From positions 1 to 26,339 of the forward strand of contig JBKDQQ010000020.1 of the NCBI GenBank assembly GCA_046341775.1: a stretch of 26,339 nt of DNA, read 5' to 3'. The notes under the pieces were generated by a model. It was not told the DNA's origin and ran no database searches. It saw only the letters and a list, made by a program, of their open reading frames with translations. Positions 1 through 9,142 of the stretch are shown here, piece by piece. The first letter of the stretch is position 1. Each line of letters begins with the position of its first letter. The position numbers and the translations under genes were made by a program. The DNA comes from SXXH01 sp041165735. Lineage in GTDB: Bacteria > Planctomycetota > UBA1135 > GCA-002686595.

Positions 1-315
1 CTGCACGAACGAATGGCGGTCGGGGAGCAGGAAGTCGAGCGTCTCGCCGGGCGGCAGGCCGCGGTAGGTGGCGCGCACCAGCACCCGCTGGACGCCGCCT
101 TCGTCGATGGGACTCAGTTCGAACTCGCAGGAGAAGCCCGCGTCGCGCGGCGCTTGCGCCGCCTCTTCGGGGGACGCCGCCACCGACTCGCGTCGAGCAT
201 CCACGACGGCGGCTGGAGTTCCGGCCTCATCGTCGAGTCGCAGCTTGCAACCGAGGCCGGACAGCGAGGCGCACAAGGCGAGGCAGGCGAAGAAGAGCAA
301 GGCGTGCGGGCGCAT
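1..315 (-). CDS. Lipoprotein, N-terminal part (gene continues beyond window start)
   Basis: The minus-strand frame is open from an ATG at 315 to the window edge, giving 105 residues with no stop. The N-terminus is Met-Arg-Pro-His, then a hydrophobic stretch with several Leu, Phe and Ala, ending in a lipobox-like LSGLGC with the Cys at residue 23. This indicates a lipidated, membrane-anchored exported protein. A low-complexity Ala/Glu/Arg linker follows to about residue 60. A beta-rich segment then begins (CEFELSP, VLVRATYRGL, ETLDFLLPDR). I do not recognise the family. The start of an M61-like or other beta-sandwich domain is possible but unsupported by a catalytic motif, because that part is missing. 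It is divergent from trmL. The frames of the other strand here are shadows. Confidence 0.72.
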   Translation of the reverse strand, partial: MRPHALLFFACLALCASLSGLGCKLRLDDEAGTPAAVVDARRESVAASPEEAAQAPRDAGFSCEFELSPIDEGGVQRVLVRATYRGLPPGETLDFLLPDRHSFVQ

Positions 316-386
316 GGAGCACGCAGAGTGCGGCCTGCGGGGCCTGGACGCAACTGCGTCCGCAGGTCGGCGGCCCGCGCTTCGGC

Positions 387-392
387 TACACT
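387..392 (+). promoter_or_regulatory. Candidate -10 box (TACACT) of the trmL operon
   Basis: TACACT matches TANNNT and ends 11 nt before the trmL ATG at 404. The spacer is C-rich (CTCCTCCCCCCGG) with no Shine-Dalgarno sequence. This fits a leaderless or near-leaderless transcript, a pattern repeated upstream of other genes in this window. Confidence 0.45.
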
Positions 393-403
393 CCTCCCCC
401 CGG

Positions 404-967
404 ATGCCGTCCTTGGACCTCGTCTTCGTCCACCCCGAGATCCCGCACAACAGCGGCTGCGCCGCGCGCCTGTCGGCCGCGCTGGGCATCCGCCTGCACC
501 TCGTCGAGCCGCTGGGCTTCTCGCTCGAGGACCGCTTCCTCAAGCGCGCGGGCCTCGACTACTGGCCGATGGTCGACCTCGTGGTGCACGCCTCCGTGGA
601 ATCGATGCGCCTGCACTTCGAGCGCGATGGACGGCCCTTCGCCGAGCGCGCGCGCTTGTTCACGGCGCGCGGCGGCTCGTCGCTCTTCGCCACGCGCTTC
701 GCCGCCGACGACATCCTGCTGTTCGGCTCCGAATCCAAGGGCCTGCCGCCCGAGCTGCTGGCCGAGCTGCCCGCGCGCCGCGTCTACGTGCCCATCCGCG
801 AAGGAGTGCGCAGCCTCAACCTGGCCAACGTGGCCTGCCTCGGCGTCTACACGGCGCTGGTCTCGGCTGGCGCGCCGCTGCCGGACAACGATGGCGGCTA
901 CGAGCCGCACGCGGCGCGCAACCTCGACATCAAGCCCGCCTCGCGCGCGACGCGCGTCGATTCGTGA
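404..967 (+). CDS. trmL: tRNA (cytidine(34)-2'-O)-methyltransferase, TrmL family
   Basis: This is a 187-aa SPOUT-superfamily methyltransferase. In the family, TrmL uses SAM to 2'-O-methylate the wobble nucleotide of tRNA-Leu isoacceptors. The N-terminus LDLVFVHPEIPHNSGCAARL matches the family opening, with NSGC replacing the usual NTGN. It is followed by RLHLVEPLGF and KRAGLDYW. The SPOUT knot motifs are FGSESKGLP near residue 107 and a PIREGVRSLNLANV stretch near residue 131, as in E. coli TrmL. The start at 404 gives the usual family length; the frame stays open upstream to 68, but that extension has no family character. The stop overlaps the next GTG start by 4 nt (GTGA), so this is the first gene of a translationally coupled operon. 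Confidence 0.93.
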   Translation: MPSLDLVFVHPEIPHNSGCAARLSAALGIRLHLVEPLGFSLEDRFLKRAGLDYWPMVDLVVHASVESMRLHFERDGRPFAERARLFTARGGSSLFATRFAADDILLFGSESKGLPPELLAELPARRVYVPIREGVRSLNLANVACLGVYTALVSAGAPLPDNDGGYEPHAARNLDIKPASRATRVDS

Positions 968-2421
968 GCGATCCTGGAAGCCAGGTCCCCTCCGGCGAAG
1001 CGCCGCGCGAGGTCGTGGAGCGCAAGCCGCGCCCCGGCGACGAAGAACGGCTCGTGATCGAAGGCTTCGACGAGGCGGGCCGGGGCGTGGCGCGCCACAA
1101 GCAGTGCGCCTGGTCGGTGCTGCGCGCACGACCGGGCGCGGTGGTGCGCGCCAAGGCCTTGCGTCGTCGGCGCGACCAGGTCGAGGCGGTGGCGCTCTCC
1201 ACGCTGGAACGCGATGCTCGCGCGGTCGCGCCGGAGTGCCGGCACTTCGGGCCGTGCGGCGGCTGCGCGCTGCAGGACCTCGCCTACGCCGAGCAGCTCG
1301 CCGGCAAGCGGGTGCTGATCGAGCAATCGTTCGCCCGCCATGGCGGGTTGCCGGAGGGCGTCGTCGTCGAGCCCGTGCTGGGCGCGGAGCGCACCGGGCG
1401 CTACCGCAACAAGATGGAGTTCACCTTCGGCAACCGGCGCTGGATCGCGCCCGAGGAGCCGCAAGGAGCAGCCGACGGATTCGCGCTCGGCCTGCACGCG
1501 GCGGGGCTGTGGCAGAAGGTGATCGACATCGAAGGCTGTGCGATCCAGTCCGAGGTCGGCGACGCCATCCTGCGCGCGGCGCGCGAACTCGCCTTGGCGC
1601 TCGGTCTCGAGCCGTGGGACGTGCGCACGCACGAAGGCCTGCTGCGCCACCTCGTCGTGCGCGTCTCTGGCACGACGGGCGAGGTGCTGGCGAACCTCGT
1701 CACTTCGCGCGAGGAGCCGGAGCGGCTCGCTCCCTTCATCCGCGGACTGCTCGAGCGCGTCCCGGCCATCTCCTCGTTCGTGCAGACGATCAACTCGCGC
1801 GCCGCGGCGGTCGCCAGCGGCGAGCGCGAGATCGTCCACCACGGACCGGGCTGGATCCGCGAGATGCTGCTCGGCGTCGAGTTCCGCGTCTCGGCGCAGT
1901 CGTTCTTCCAGACCAACAGCGCGCAGGCGGCGCGCCTCTTCGAACTGGTGCTGGCCGAAGCCACGCCGCGCGGGGACGAGTTGTGCTGGGACCTGTACTG
2001 CGGCACGGGCACGATCGCGTTGCTGCTCGCGCGGCGGGCGCGCGCGGTGGTCGGGTTCGAGCTGGCCGCCTCGGCCGTGGCCGACGCGCGCGAGAACGCG
2101 GCGCGCAACGGGATCGCCAACGCGCGCTTCGTCCCGGGCGACGTGCTCGCCACGACGCGCCTCGAGCTCGAGCGCCCGGACGTGGTCGTGGTCGATCCGC
2201 CGCGCGCGGGCCTCCACAAGGACCTGCTCGCGCCGCTCTCCGCCTGCGGGGCGCGCCGCATCGTCTACGTCGCCTGCAAGCACGGTTCCGTCGCGCGCGA
2301 CGCCGCCTTGCTGGCCCCGCTGGGCTGGCGCGTGGCGCGCGTCCAACCGGTAGACCTGTTCCCGCACACGCCCCACGTGGAGTGCGTCGCGACCTTCGAG
2401 CGCGCGGGAGGCTCCGGATGA
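964..2421 (+). CDS. rlmD: 23S rRNA/tRNA (uracil-5-)-methyltransferase, RlmD/TrmA family
   Basis: This 485-aa SAM-dependent RNA m5U methyltransferase has a TRAM-like N-terminal domain (residues 27-80). It has a 4Fe-4S binding set: Cys92, Cys98 and Cys101 in CRHFGPCGGC, plus Cys192 in DIEGCAIQSE. The class I methyltransferase core carries DLYCGTGT (343-350) and VVVDPPRAGL (408-417). The nucleophilic Cys438 lies in VYVACKHGS, where the family usually has SCNP. The general-base Glu473 lies in PHVECVATFER. The GTG at 964 overlaps the trmL stop by 4 nt and starts just before the TRAM domain; a longer in-frame extension back to 13 lies over trmL and is not credible. Fe-S plus TRAM favours RlmD/RumA over TrmA, but the target uridine cannot be told from sequence alone. 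Confidence 0.92.
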   Translation: MSDPGSQVPSGEAPREVVERKPRPGDEERLVIEGFDEAGRGVARHKQCAWSVLRARPGAVVRAKALRRRRDQVEAVALSTLERDARAVAPECRHFGPCGGCALQDLAYAEQLAGKRVLIEQSFARHGGLPEGVVVEPVLGAERTGRYRNKMEFTFGNRRWIAPEEPQGAADGFALGLHAAGLWQKVIDIEGCAIQSEVGDAILRAARELALALGLEPWDVRTHEGLLRHLVVRVSGTTGEVLANLVTSREEPERLAPFIRGLLERVPAISSFVQTINSRAAAVASGEREIVHHGPGWIREMLLGVEFRVSAQSFFQTNSAQAARLFELVLAEATPRGDELCWDLYCGTGTIALLLARRARAVVGFELAASAVADARENAARNGIANARFVPGDVLATTRLELERPDVVVVDPPRAGLHKDLLAPLSACGARRIVYVACKHGSVARDAALLAPLGWRVARVQPVDLFPHTPHVECVATFERAGGSG

Positions 2422-2648
2422 ACCTCTTCCGCGCCGGCGGCCCGGGCCTATGCCCCGGCTGCGCCCACGTGAAGCGCGTCGAATCGGCCAAGGGGTCGGT
2501 GTTCTGGATGTGCGGTCGGCACGCCGGCGATGCGCGCTTCCCGAAGTACCCGCCTCAACCCGTGCGCGCCTGCTCCGGACACTCTCCCGCTCCCGTCGCT
2601 CGCGGCTTGGATGAGCCCGACGGGAAGGGTAGGGTCGGACGCGAATGA
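2418..2648 (+). CDS. Small Cys-rich protein of unknown function
   Basis: This is a 76-aa protein with four cysteines: C12 and C15 as CPGC, C32 in FWMCGR, and C52 in VRACSGH. Between them lie a KGSVFWMC segment and an FPKYPPQPV segment. This looks like a zinc-ribbon-like small domain. I recall similar short proteins with the KGSVF and FPKYPPQPV words in many bacteria, but I know no function. Its ATG overlaps the methyltransferase stop (ATGA, 2418-2421), and its own stop overlaps the yqgE start (ATGA, 2645-2648). That embedding in a chain of 4-nt overlaps is the best evidence that it is a real, translationally coupled gene. The last 20 residues are low-complexity and charged. Confidence 0.8.
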   Translation: MNLFRAGGPGLCPGCAHVKRVESAKGSVFWMCGRHAGDARFPKYPPQPVRACSGHSPAPVARGLDEPDGKGRVGRE

Positions 2649-3214
2649 ACCAGATGCGCGTGGCGACCGGCGGACTGCTCGCGGCGGCGCCGGACATGCT
2701 CGACGAGAACTTCATGCACACGGTCGTCCTGATGACGACCCATGGCGACGAGGGCGCGCACGGGCTGGTCATGAACCGGCCCACGCCGTTGACGATCGAC
2801 AAGCTGATGCCCTCGCATCCGATCCTGTCGCGCTTGTCGTTCCCCGTGCACGCCGGCGGACCGGTGGGCCTCGACACGCTGCAGCTCGTGCACCGCGCGC
2901 CGCACCGCGTGCCTGGTTCGGTCGAGCTCGCGGCCGGCGTCTGGCTGGGCGGCGACCTCGACGCGGTGGCGCGTTGGATGGAGGAGTGCCCCGAAGAGGC
3001 GGCGCGCGACCTGCGCGTCGTGCTCGGGCACTCGGGCTGGAGCGCGGGGCAACTCGAAGGCGAGTTGGCCCAAGGCGCGTGGCTGCCCGCCAAGCCCGAC
3101 CCCGAGGCGCTCTTCGACGGCGAGCCCATCGTCATCTGGCGCCGCGTGCTGCGCTCCCTGGGCGACCACGCCTCCGGATTGTCGGACATGCCCCCCGACG
3201 TGAGTTGGAACTGA
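2645..3214 (+). CDS. yqgE: YqgE/AlgH family protein
   Basis: This 189-aa protein covers the full length of the YqgE/AlgH (DUF179) family. Diagnostic segments are GGLLAAAPDMLDENFMHTVV at the start, HGDEGAHGLVMNRP near residue 33, VHAGGPV near residue 74, and VLGHSGWSAGQLEGEL with GAWLPA near residue 127. The biochemical role of the family is not established. AlgH was named for an effect on alginate regulation in Pseudomonas, and YqgE is often found near yqgF. It is the last gene of the 404-3214 operon, starting by a 4-nt overlap, and it converges with nth. Confidence 0.93.
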   Translation: MNQMRVATGGLLAAAPDMLDENFMHTVVLMTTHGDEGAHGLVMNRPTPLTIDKLMPSHPILSRLSFPVHAGGPVGLDTLQLVHRAPHRVPGSVELAAGVWLGGDLDAVARWMEECPEEAARDLRVVLGHSGWSAGQLEGELAQGAWLPAKPDPEALFDGEPIVIWRRVLRSLGDHASGLSDMPPDVSWN

Positions 3215-3228
3215 GCCGCGGCGCGGCT
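3214..3228. terminator. Possible bidirectional hairpin between yqgE and nth
   Basis: AGCCGC-GGC-GCGGCT forms a 6-bp GC stem directly at the yqgE stop and 9 nt beyond the nth stop. There is no T-tract, so termination activity is uncertain. Confidence 0.3.
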
Positions 3229-3236
3229 GCGCCCGC

Positions 3237-3980
3237 CTATCCCGGGCGCGAGCGCCGGGCCGAAGGCGACTTGCGCGGCGCCGCTCGGGCGGGCTTCGCG
3301 CGCGCGCCCTGACCTGACTTGGCGCCCGACTGCTTGCGCTCGGCGGCGAGCAGCACGGCCTTGGGCGCCGCGAAGGAGCAGATCTCGCAGCGCAGCGGAT
3401 CGTGGCCGAGCGCGGGGCAGTGCTCGCGTCCGTAGAGGATGATCTGCACGTGCAATGTGCGCCAGCAGTCCATCGGGAACAGGCGCTTCAAGTCCTTCTC
3501 TGTCTGCTCGACGCTCGTGCCGTCGGAGAGCCGCCAGCGCTCGGCCAGGCGATGGATGTGGGTGTCGACGGGGAACGCCGGTTCGCCGAAGGCCTGAGAG
3601 ACGACGACGCTGGCCGTCTTGTGGCCCACGCCTGCCAGCTGCTCGAGCTCCTCGAGGGTGCGCGGCACCGCGCCTCCATGCCGCTCGACGAGCGCCTCGG
3701 CCATCTTCTTCAGGTTCTTGGCCTTGGTCGGGGCGAGTCCGACCGTGCGGATGAACGAGAGGATCTCGTCGACCTCCATGCGCGCCAGCGCCTTCGCGTC
3801 CGGCGCGCGCGCGAACAAGGCGGGCGTGACGAGGTTCACGCGCTTGTCGGTGGTCTGCGCGGACAGCGCCACCGCCACGAGGAGCTCGTACGCGTCGCGG
3901 TGGTCGAGCGGCGGAGGCGGATCGGGGTACAGGCGCTCCAGAGTGGCGCGGATCCGTGCGCAGCGTTCCTTCTTGTCCAT
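3237..3980 (-). CDS. nth: Endonuclease III-like DNA glycosylase/AP lyase
   Basis: This 247-aa helix-hairpin-helix base-excision-repair enzyme, in the family, removes oxidised pyrimidines and cleaves the AP site. Visible elements are VAVALSAQTTDK (residues 35-46), the HhH loop LAGVGHKTASVV with catalytic Lys121, and FPVDTHIHRLAERW with catalytic Asp139. The C-terminal Fe-S loop is unusual. The family has C-x6-C-x2-C-x5-C, but here I see Cys188-x9-Cys198-x2-Cys201 followed by SFAAPK and no fourth Cys. A basic, Lys/Arg/Ala-rich tail follows (about 210-247). The start at 3980 has no Shine-Dalgarno sequence but has a TAGAAT box 9 nt upstream. It is divergent from the CoA-binding gene at 4013. Fold and catalytic residues are clear; the cluster is doubtful. 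Confidence 0.93.
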   Translation of the reverse strand: MDKKERCARIRATLERLYPDPPPPLDHRDAYELLVAVALSAQTTDKRVNLVTPALFARAPDAKALARMEVDEILSFIRTVGLAPTKAKNLKKMAEALVERHGGAVPRTLEELEQLAGVGHKTASVVVSQAFGEPAFPVDTHIHRLAERWRLSDGTSVEQTEKDLKRLFPMDCWRTLHVQIILYGREHCPALGHDPLRCEICSFAAPKAVLLAAERKQSGAKSGQGARAKPARAAPRKSPSARRSRPG

Positions 3981-3989
3981 CCGCGCGGC

Positions 3990-3995
3990 ATTCTA
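3990..3995 (-). promoter_or_regulatory. Candidate -10 box (TAGAAT) of nth
   Basis: On the minus strand TAGAAT ends 9 nt before the nth ATG at 3980, with no ribosome-binding sequence between. This fits leaderless initiation. It sits in the 32-bp gap shared with the divergent gene at 4013. Confidence 0.45.
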
Positions 3996-4012
3996 CGCGC
4001 ACGGAGCAGCCC

Positions 4013-4426
4013 ATGGACCACGACCTGCAAGCCACGATCGCCGACTTCCTCGCGGGAACGCGCTACGCGGTGGCGGGCGCCTCCGTGGACCGCGAGAAGT
4101 ACGGCAACAAGGTGCTGCGCGCCTACCTGCAGAAGGGGCGCGAGTGCATTCCCGTGCATCCGCGCGAAGCCGAGATCGAGGGCGTGCCCTGCGTGGCTGG
4201 CATCGCGGACCTGCCGTTCGTCCCGCACGGCTTGTCGATCGTGACGCCGCCCGCGGCGACGGAGAAGATCGTGGACGCGGCGCTCGCGCTGGGCATCCGC
4301 CGCTTCTGGATCCAGCCGGGGGCCGAGCACGAGGGCGCGATCGCCAAGGCGCGCGCGCAGGGCGCGAGCGTGCTGGCCCACGGGCCGTGCCTGCTGGTGG
4401 CGATCGGCTACCGCGAGCGCGGTTGA
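4013..4426 (+). CDS. CoA-binding domain protein (YccU-like)
   Basis: This 137-aa single-domain Rossmann-type protein belongs to the CoA_binding_2 family. It has the opening YAVAGASVDREKYGNKVLRA, then CIPVHPRE, EIEGVPCVAGIADLP, LSIVTPPAAT and FWIQPGAEHEGAIAKA, and the C-terminal GPCLLVAIG, which fits the family's conserved C-terminal Cys. The family is predicted to bind CoA through the N-terminal Rossmann fold; no enzymatic role is established. The ATG at 4013 has a weak GGAG upstream (about 4002-4005). It diverges from nth and converges with the epimerase gene. Confidence 0.88.
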   Translation: MDHDLQATIADFLAGTRYAVAGASVDREKYGNKVLRAYLQKGRECIPVHPREAEIEGVPCVAGIADLPFVPHGLSIVTPPAATEKIVDAALALGIRRFWIQPGAEHEGAIAKARAQGASVLAHGPCLLVAIGYRERG

Positions 4427-4441
4427 GCGCGCGCGGCGCTC
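4425..4441. terminator. Possible bidirectional hairpin between convergent genes
   Basis: GAGCGC-GCGCG-GCGCTC forms a 6-bp stem that overlaps both stop codons (plus stop 4424-4426, minus stop 4440-4442). It has no T-tract on either strand. Confidence 0.3.
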
Positions 4442-5354
4442 AACGCTCGTCGGGTCGGCGGTAGTCCTTGAGCTGCAGGCAGTTCTTCAGCGCCGGCTCG
4501 AGCTCGGGCCATTGGAAGCGATACCCGGAGGCGAGCGCGGCCTTGGGCGCGACGCGCTCCGAGGCGAGCAGCTGCGCGGCGAACTCGCCCACGGCGAGCT
4601 TCAGCGCGAAGGGCGGCACCGGCAGGAACGCCGGCCGCGACAGGACCTTGCCCAAGGTGCGCGCGAACTCCTTGTTGCGCACGATGCCGGGGGAGACCGC
4701 GTTCACCGCGCCGCGCACGGAGTCGTCGTCGATGGCGTGCAGGATCAGCCCCGCGCAGTCGTTGACGTGCACCCACGGCAGCCACATCGCACCCGAGCCG
4801 AACGGACCGCCGATGCCGAGCTTGAAGATGGGCGCCATCTTCTCCAGCGCGCCGCCGAAGCGGCCCAGCACGATGCCGATGCGCAGGTTGACGACGCGCA
4901 CGCCATGGCGCTCCGCCTCGAGCGCCTCGCGCTCCCACGCGACGCACAGTTCCGGCAGGAAGCCGCTGGCGGGCGCGGAGCCTTCGTCGAGCAGTTCCTC
5001 GCCGCGATCGCCGTAGTAGCCGACCGCCGACGCGTTGACGAGCACGCGCGGGCGCTTGGAGCACTTGCCGATCGCCTGCACGAGATCGCGCGTGCGATCG
5101 ACGCGCGACTCGACCAGTTCGCGCTTGTAGGCCTCGTTCCAGCGCCGCGCGCTGACCGATGCGCCGGCGAGGTTGACCACGGCCTCGTGCTTGGACAGGT
5201 CGGGCAACCAACCGGCGAAGCTGACGCCGACGCGCGCGGTGCGGCCCTCCTGCGGGCGGCGGGTGACGATCGTCGCGCGGTCGTTGCGCGCGCACAGCAG
5301 GTTGACCAGGATGCCGCCGACGAAGCCGGTGCCGCCTGTGACGAGCACGTTCAT
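4440..5354 (-). CDS. TIGR01777 family NAD-dependent epimerase-like protein (YfcH/SulA-type)
   Basis: This 304-aa extended SDR protein has the nucleotide-binding loop VTGGTGFVGG at residues 5-14. It also has AVVNLAGASVSARRWNEAYK, the SDR active-site stretch LVNASAVGYYGDRGEE, LRIGIVLGRFGGAL, and the C-terminal DUF1731-like part ending in LQLKDYRRPDE. This is the typical length and motif set of the TIGR01777 subfamily, whose substrate is unknown. It starts 58 nt after the end of the biotin-carrier gene, on the same strand, so it may be co-transcribed with the acyl-CoA carboxylase operon. I see no strong Shine-Dalgarno sequence. Confidence 0.92.
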   Translation of the reverse strand: MNVLVTGGTGFVGGILVNLLCARNDRATIVTRRPQEGRTARVGVSFAGWLPDLSKHEAVVNLAGASVSARRWNEAYKRELVESRVDRTRDLVQAIGKCSKRPRVLVNASAVGYYGDRGEELLDEGSAPASGFLPELCVAWEREALEAERHGVRVVNLRIGIVLGRFGGALEKMAPIFKLGIGGPFGSGAMWLPWVHVNDCAGLILHAIDDDSVRGAVNAVSPGIVRNKEFARTLGKVLSRPAFLPVPPFALKLAVGEFAAQLLASERVAPKAALASGYRFQWPELEPALKNCLQLKDYRRPDER

Positions 5355-5412
5355 GCGAGGATTGCCGGTTGCCGGCGTTGCGAGGCGTGTGCGAAGGGGA
5401 GCGGACGGGCCT

Positions 5413-5990
5413 TCAAGGCTCGACGACCACCAGCGCGGCGCCCGCCTTGACCTCCGCGCCGTCGGCGCAGGCGTAGCGCACGAAGCGCGCGCCGGGAGGT
5501 AGCGTGCCGCCGGACTTGTAGGCGACGTGGCTGAAGGTCTTCATGACTTCGAGCAGGCCGAGCGGTTGCCCCTCGGCGAGCCGCTGGCCTTCGGCGAGGA
5601 AGGCCGGCTCGCCCGGGGCCGGACGGTGCCAGAAGCGGCCGGAAGAGGGGGCCTTCACGACCAGGAGATCGTTCGCTCCGGATCCGGGCTTGGATGCAGC
5701 CTGCGCGACGCCGCCGGTCGAGACGGGCTCGAGCTCCACGAGCAGGTCGCCGTGGCCCACGGGATGGCGCAGTCGCGCGGGCGGCTCGCCGACGACCACG
5801 CCCGACGCGCCGGCCGGGACGACCAGCACGAACTCGACGCCGAGGCGCAGCACCACTCCGAGTCGCGCGCCGGGGACGAGCACCGCGCCGGGCGCGGGCG
5901 CCTGCGCGTACAAGCCGACCTCGGGCGACGAGAGCCGCATCCGGCCGTCGACCAACTCGCAGAGGCATTCGATGCGCTTCATCGCGTCCA

Positions 5991-5991
<1 letters not shown>
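5413..5991 (-). CDS. Biotin carboxyl carrier protein of an acyl-CoA carboxylase
   Basis: This 192-aa protein has a C-terminal biotinyl/lipoyl domain (about 110-192). The biotin acceptor is Lys151 in LLEVMKTFSHV. The Met-Lys pair is conserved, but EVMKTF replaces the common EAMKM, with Thr after the Lys. The preceding FWHRPAPGEPAFLAEGQRL segment and the closing VKAGAALVVVE are typical of the flattened barrel. The N-terminal 95 residues are beta-rich and unassigned; they may form the contact to the other subunits. The ATG at 5991 shares its A with the TGA of the upstream carboxyltransferase (TGATG), implying coupled translation. In the complex, the biotin shuttles CO2 from the carboxylase (7720-9069) to the transferase (5991-7715). 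Confidence 0.87.
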
Positions 5992-7715
<1,724 letters not shown>

Positions 7716-7719
7716 CGCC

Positions 7720-9069
7720 TCACTCCTTCCAACCCGGGATCGAGCCGGTGTCGTAGACGCCCGAGCGGAATTCGGCCGAGCCCAGCACGGCGAGGTGCAC
7801 CGGGATCGTCGTGGCGACGCCCTCGATGCGCGCGGCCCCGAGGCAGCGCTGCAGCGTCTCGATCGCCTGCGCGCGCGTGTCGCCCACCGCGACCACCTTG
7901 GCGAGCAGCGAATCGTAGTACGGCGGCACCTCGTCGCCGGCGGAGACATGCGTGTCGAGTCGCACGCGCCCCGGGCCGAGGTCGAGCGGGATCTCGCAGC
8001 GCGAGAGCAAGCCGGGCGAAGGCGCGAACCCGCGCGCCGGATCCTCGGCGTTCACGCGCGCCTCGATCGCGTGTCCAGTCGGTTTGACGGACGACAGCGC
8101 GCCCGGCAGCGGCCGGTTGGCGGCCACCTCGAGCTGCAGGCGCACGAGGTCGAGGCCGAGGCGCTCCTCGGTGACCGGATGCTCCACCTGCAGGCGCGTG
8201 TTCATCTCCATGAAGTAGATCGCGCCGTCCGCGGCGCGCAGGAACTCGACCGTGCCCGCGCCGGCGTAGCCGATGGAGCGCGCCAGGTTCGCCGCCAGCG
8301 CGCCGATGCGCTCGCGCTCCTCGTCCGACAAGCACGGGGCGCACGACTCCTCGACGAGCTTCTGGTGCTTGCGTTGCACCGAGCATTCGCGCTCCCACAG
8401 GTGCACCGCGCGGCCGTGCCGGTCGCCGAGCACCTGCACCTCGATGTGGCGCCCGCGCTCGACGTACTTCTCGAGGTAGCACGCTCCATCGCCGAAGGCG
8501 GCCAGCGCCTCGGAGGACGCCGCGTGCCAGGCCGCGGCGAAGTCGGCCTCGCGCCGCACGAGGCGCATGCCGCGTCCGCCGCCTCCGGCATCGGCCTTGA
8601 CCATCACGGGGAAGCCGATGTCGCGCGCCACGCGCAGCGCCTCGGCCTCGTCGCGGATCGGCAGATCGGATCCCGGGATCGTGGGCAGTCCGGCGGCGCG
8701 CGCCGCGCGCTTGGCCGGGGTCTTCAACCCCATCAGGTCCATGGCGCGCGGCGCCGGACCGACGAACGTCACGCCATGCGCCTCGACCAGCGCGGCGAAG
8801 CGCGCGTTCTCCGCCAAGAACCCCCAGCCCGGGTGCAACGCCGTGCATCCGGTCTGCACGGCGGCCTGCACGAGGCGTTCCTGCTGAAGATAGGACTCGC
8901 GCGGCGGGCCGGAGCCGACGCCGACGAGTTCGTCGAGCGCCGTGGTCCACGACGCGCCGCGGTCGGCGCTGGAGACCGCGCCGACCACGCGGATGCCCAT
9001 GGCGCGCGCCGTGCGCGCGACGCGCACGGCGACTTCGCCGCGGTTGGCGATGAAGAGCTTCTTGAACAT
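7720..9069 (-). CDS. accC: Biotin carboxylase subunit of acyl-CoA carboxylase
   Basis: This 449-aa ATP-grasp enzyme carboxylates biotin using ATP and bicarbonate. It shows the biotin carboxylase N-domain (KLFIANRGEVAVRVART; HPGWGFLAEN at 79-88). The ATP-grasp glycine loop is KADAGGGGRGMRLV (158-171). Later motifs are ERECSVQRKHQKLVEE (226-241) and EMNTRLQVEHPVTE (288-301). The C-terminal domain has GHAIEARVNAEDP and ends in DTGSIPGWKE. The length equals a stand-alone AccC, with no fused carrier; the carrier is the separate gene at 5413-5991. ATG 9069 is the only start that keeps the family N-terminus exact. It has a TACCTT box 10 nt upstream and no Shine-Dalgarno sequence. First gene of the operon. 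The symbol denotes the family, not a proven role in fatty-acid synthesis. Confidence 0.94.
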   Translation of the reverse strand: MFKKLFIANRGEVAVRVARTARAMGIRVVGAVSSADRGASWTTALDELVGVGSGPPRESYLQQERLVQAAVQTGCTALHPGWGFLAENARFAALVEAHGVTFVGPAPRAMDLMGLKTPAKRAARAAGLPTIPGSDLPIRDEAEALRVARDIGFPVMVKADAGGGGRGMRLVRREADFAAAWHAASSEALAAFGDGACYLEKYVERGRHIEVQVLGDRHGRAVHLWERECSVQRKHQKLVEESCAPCLSDEERERIGALAANLARSIGYAGAGTVEFLRAADGAIYFMEMNTRLQVEHPVTEERLGLDLVRLQLEVAANRPLPGALSSVKPTGHAIEARVNAEDPARGFAPSPGLLSRCEIPLDLGPGRVRLDTHVSAGDEVPPYYDSLLAKVVAVGDTRAQAIETLQRCLGAARIEGVATTIPVHLAVLGSAEFRSGVYDTGSIPGWKE

Positions 9070-9079
9070 CGGCGCGGAG

Positions 9080-9085
9080 AAGGTA
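9080..9085 (-). promoter_or_regulatory. Candidate -10 box (TACCTT) of the acyl-CoA carboxylase operon
   Basis: TACCTT on the minus strand ends 10 nt before the ATG at 9069. The 73-bp gap to the divergent gene at 9143 holds both this box and the plus-strand TAGTCT box. Confidence 0.4.
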
Positions 9086-9129
9086 CCGCGCCGGGGGGCG
9101 GGGGCTCCATCCTCGCGCCGCCTCCGCGC

Positions 9130-9135
9130 TAGTCT
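9130..9135 (+). promoter_or_regulatory. Candidate -10 box (TAGTCT) of the gene at 9143
   Basis: TAGTCT ends 7 nt before the GTG start at 9143. The spacer TTGCGCC has no ribosome-binding sequence, which fits a leaderless mRNA. Confidence 0.42.
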
Positions 9136-9142
9136 TTGCGCC

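Noticed and set aside
13..963. Long plus-strand frame extending the RNA methyltransferase upstream to position 13.
   Set aside because: It lies across trmL and the opposite-strand lipoprotein and is Arg/Ala-rich without domains. The GTG at 964 gives the family length.
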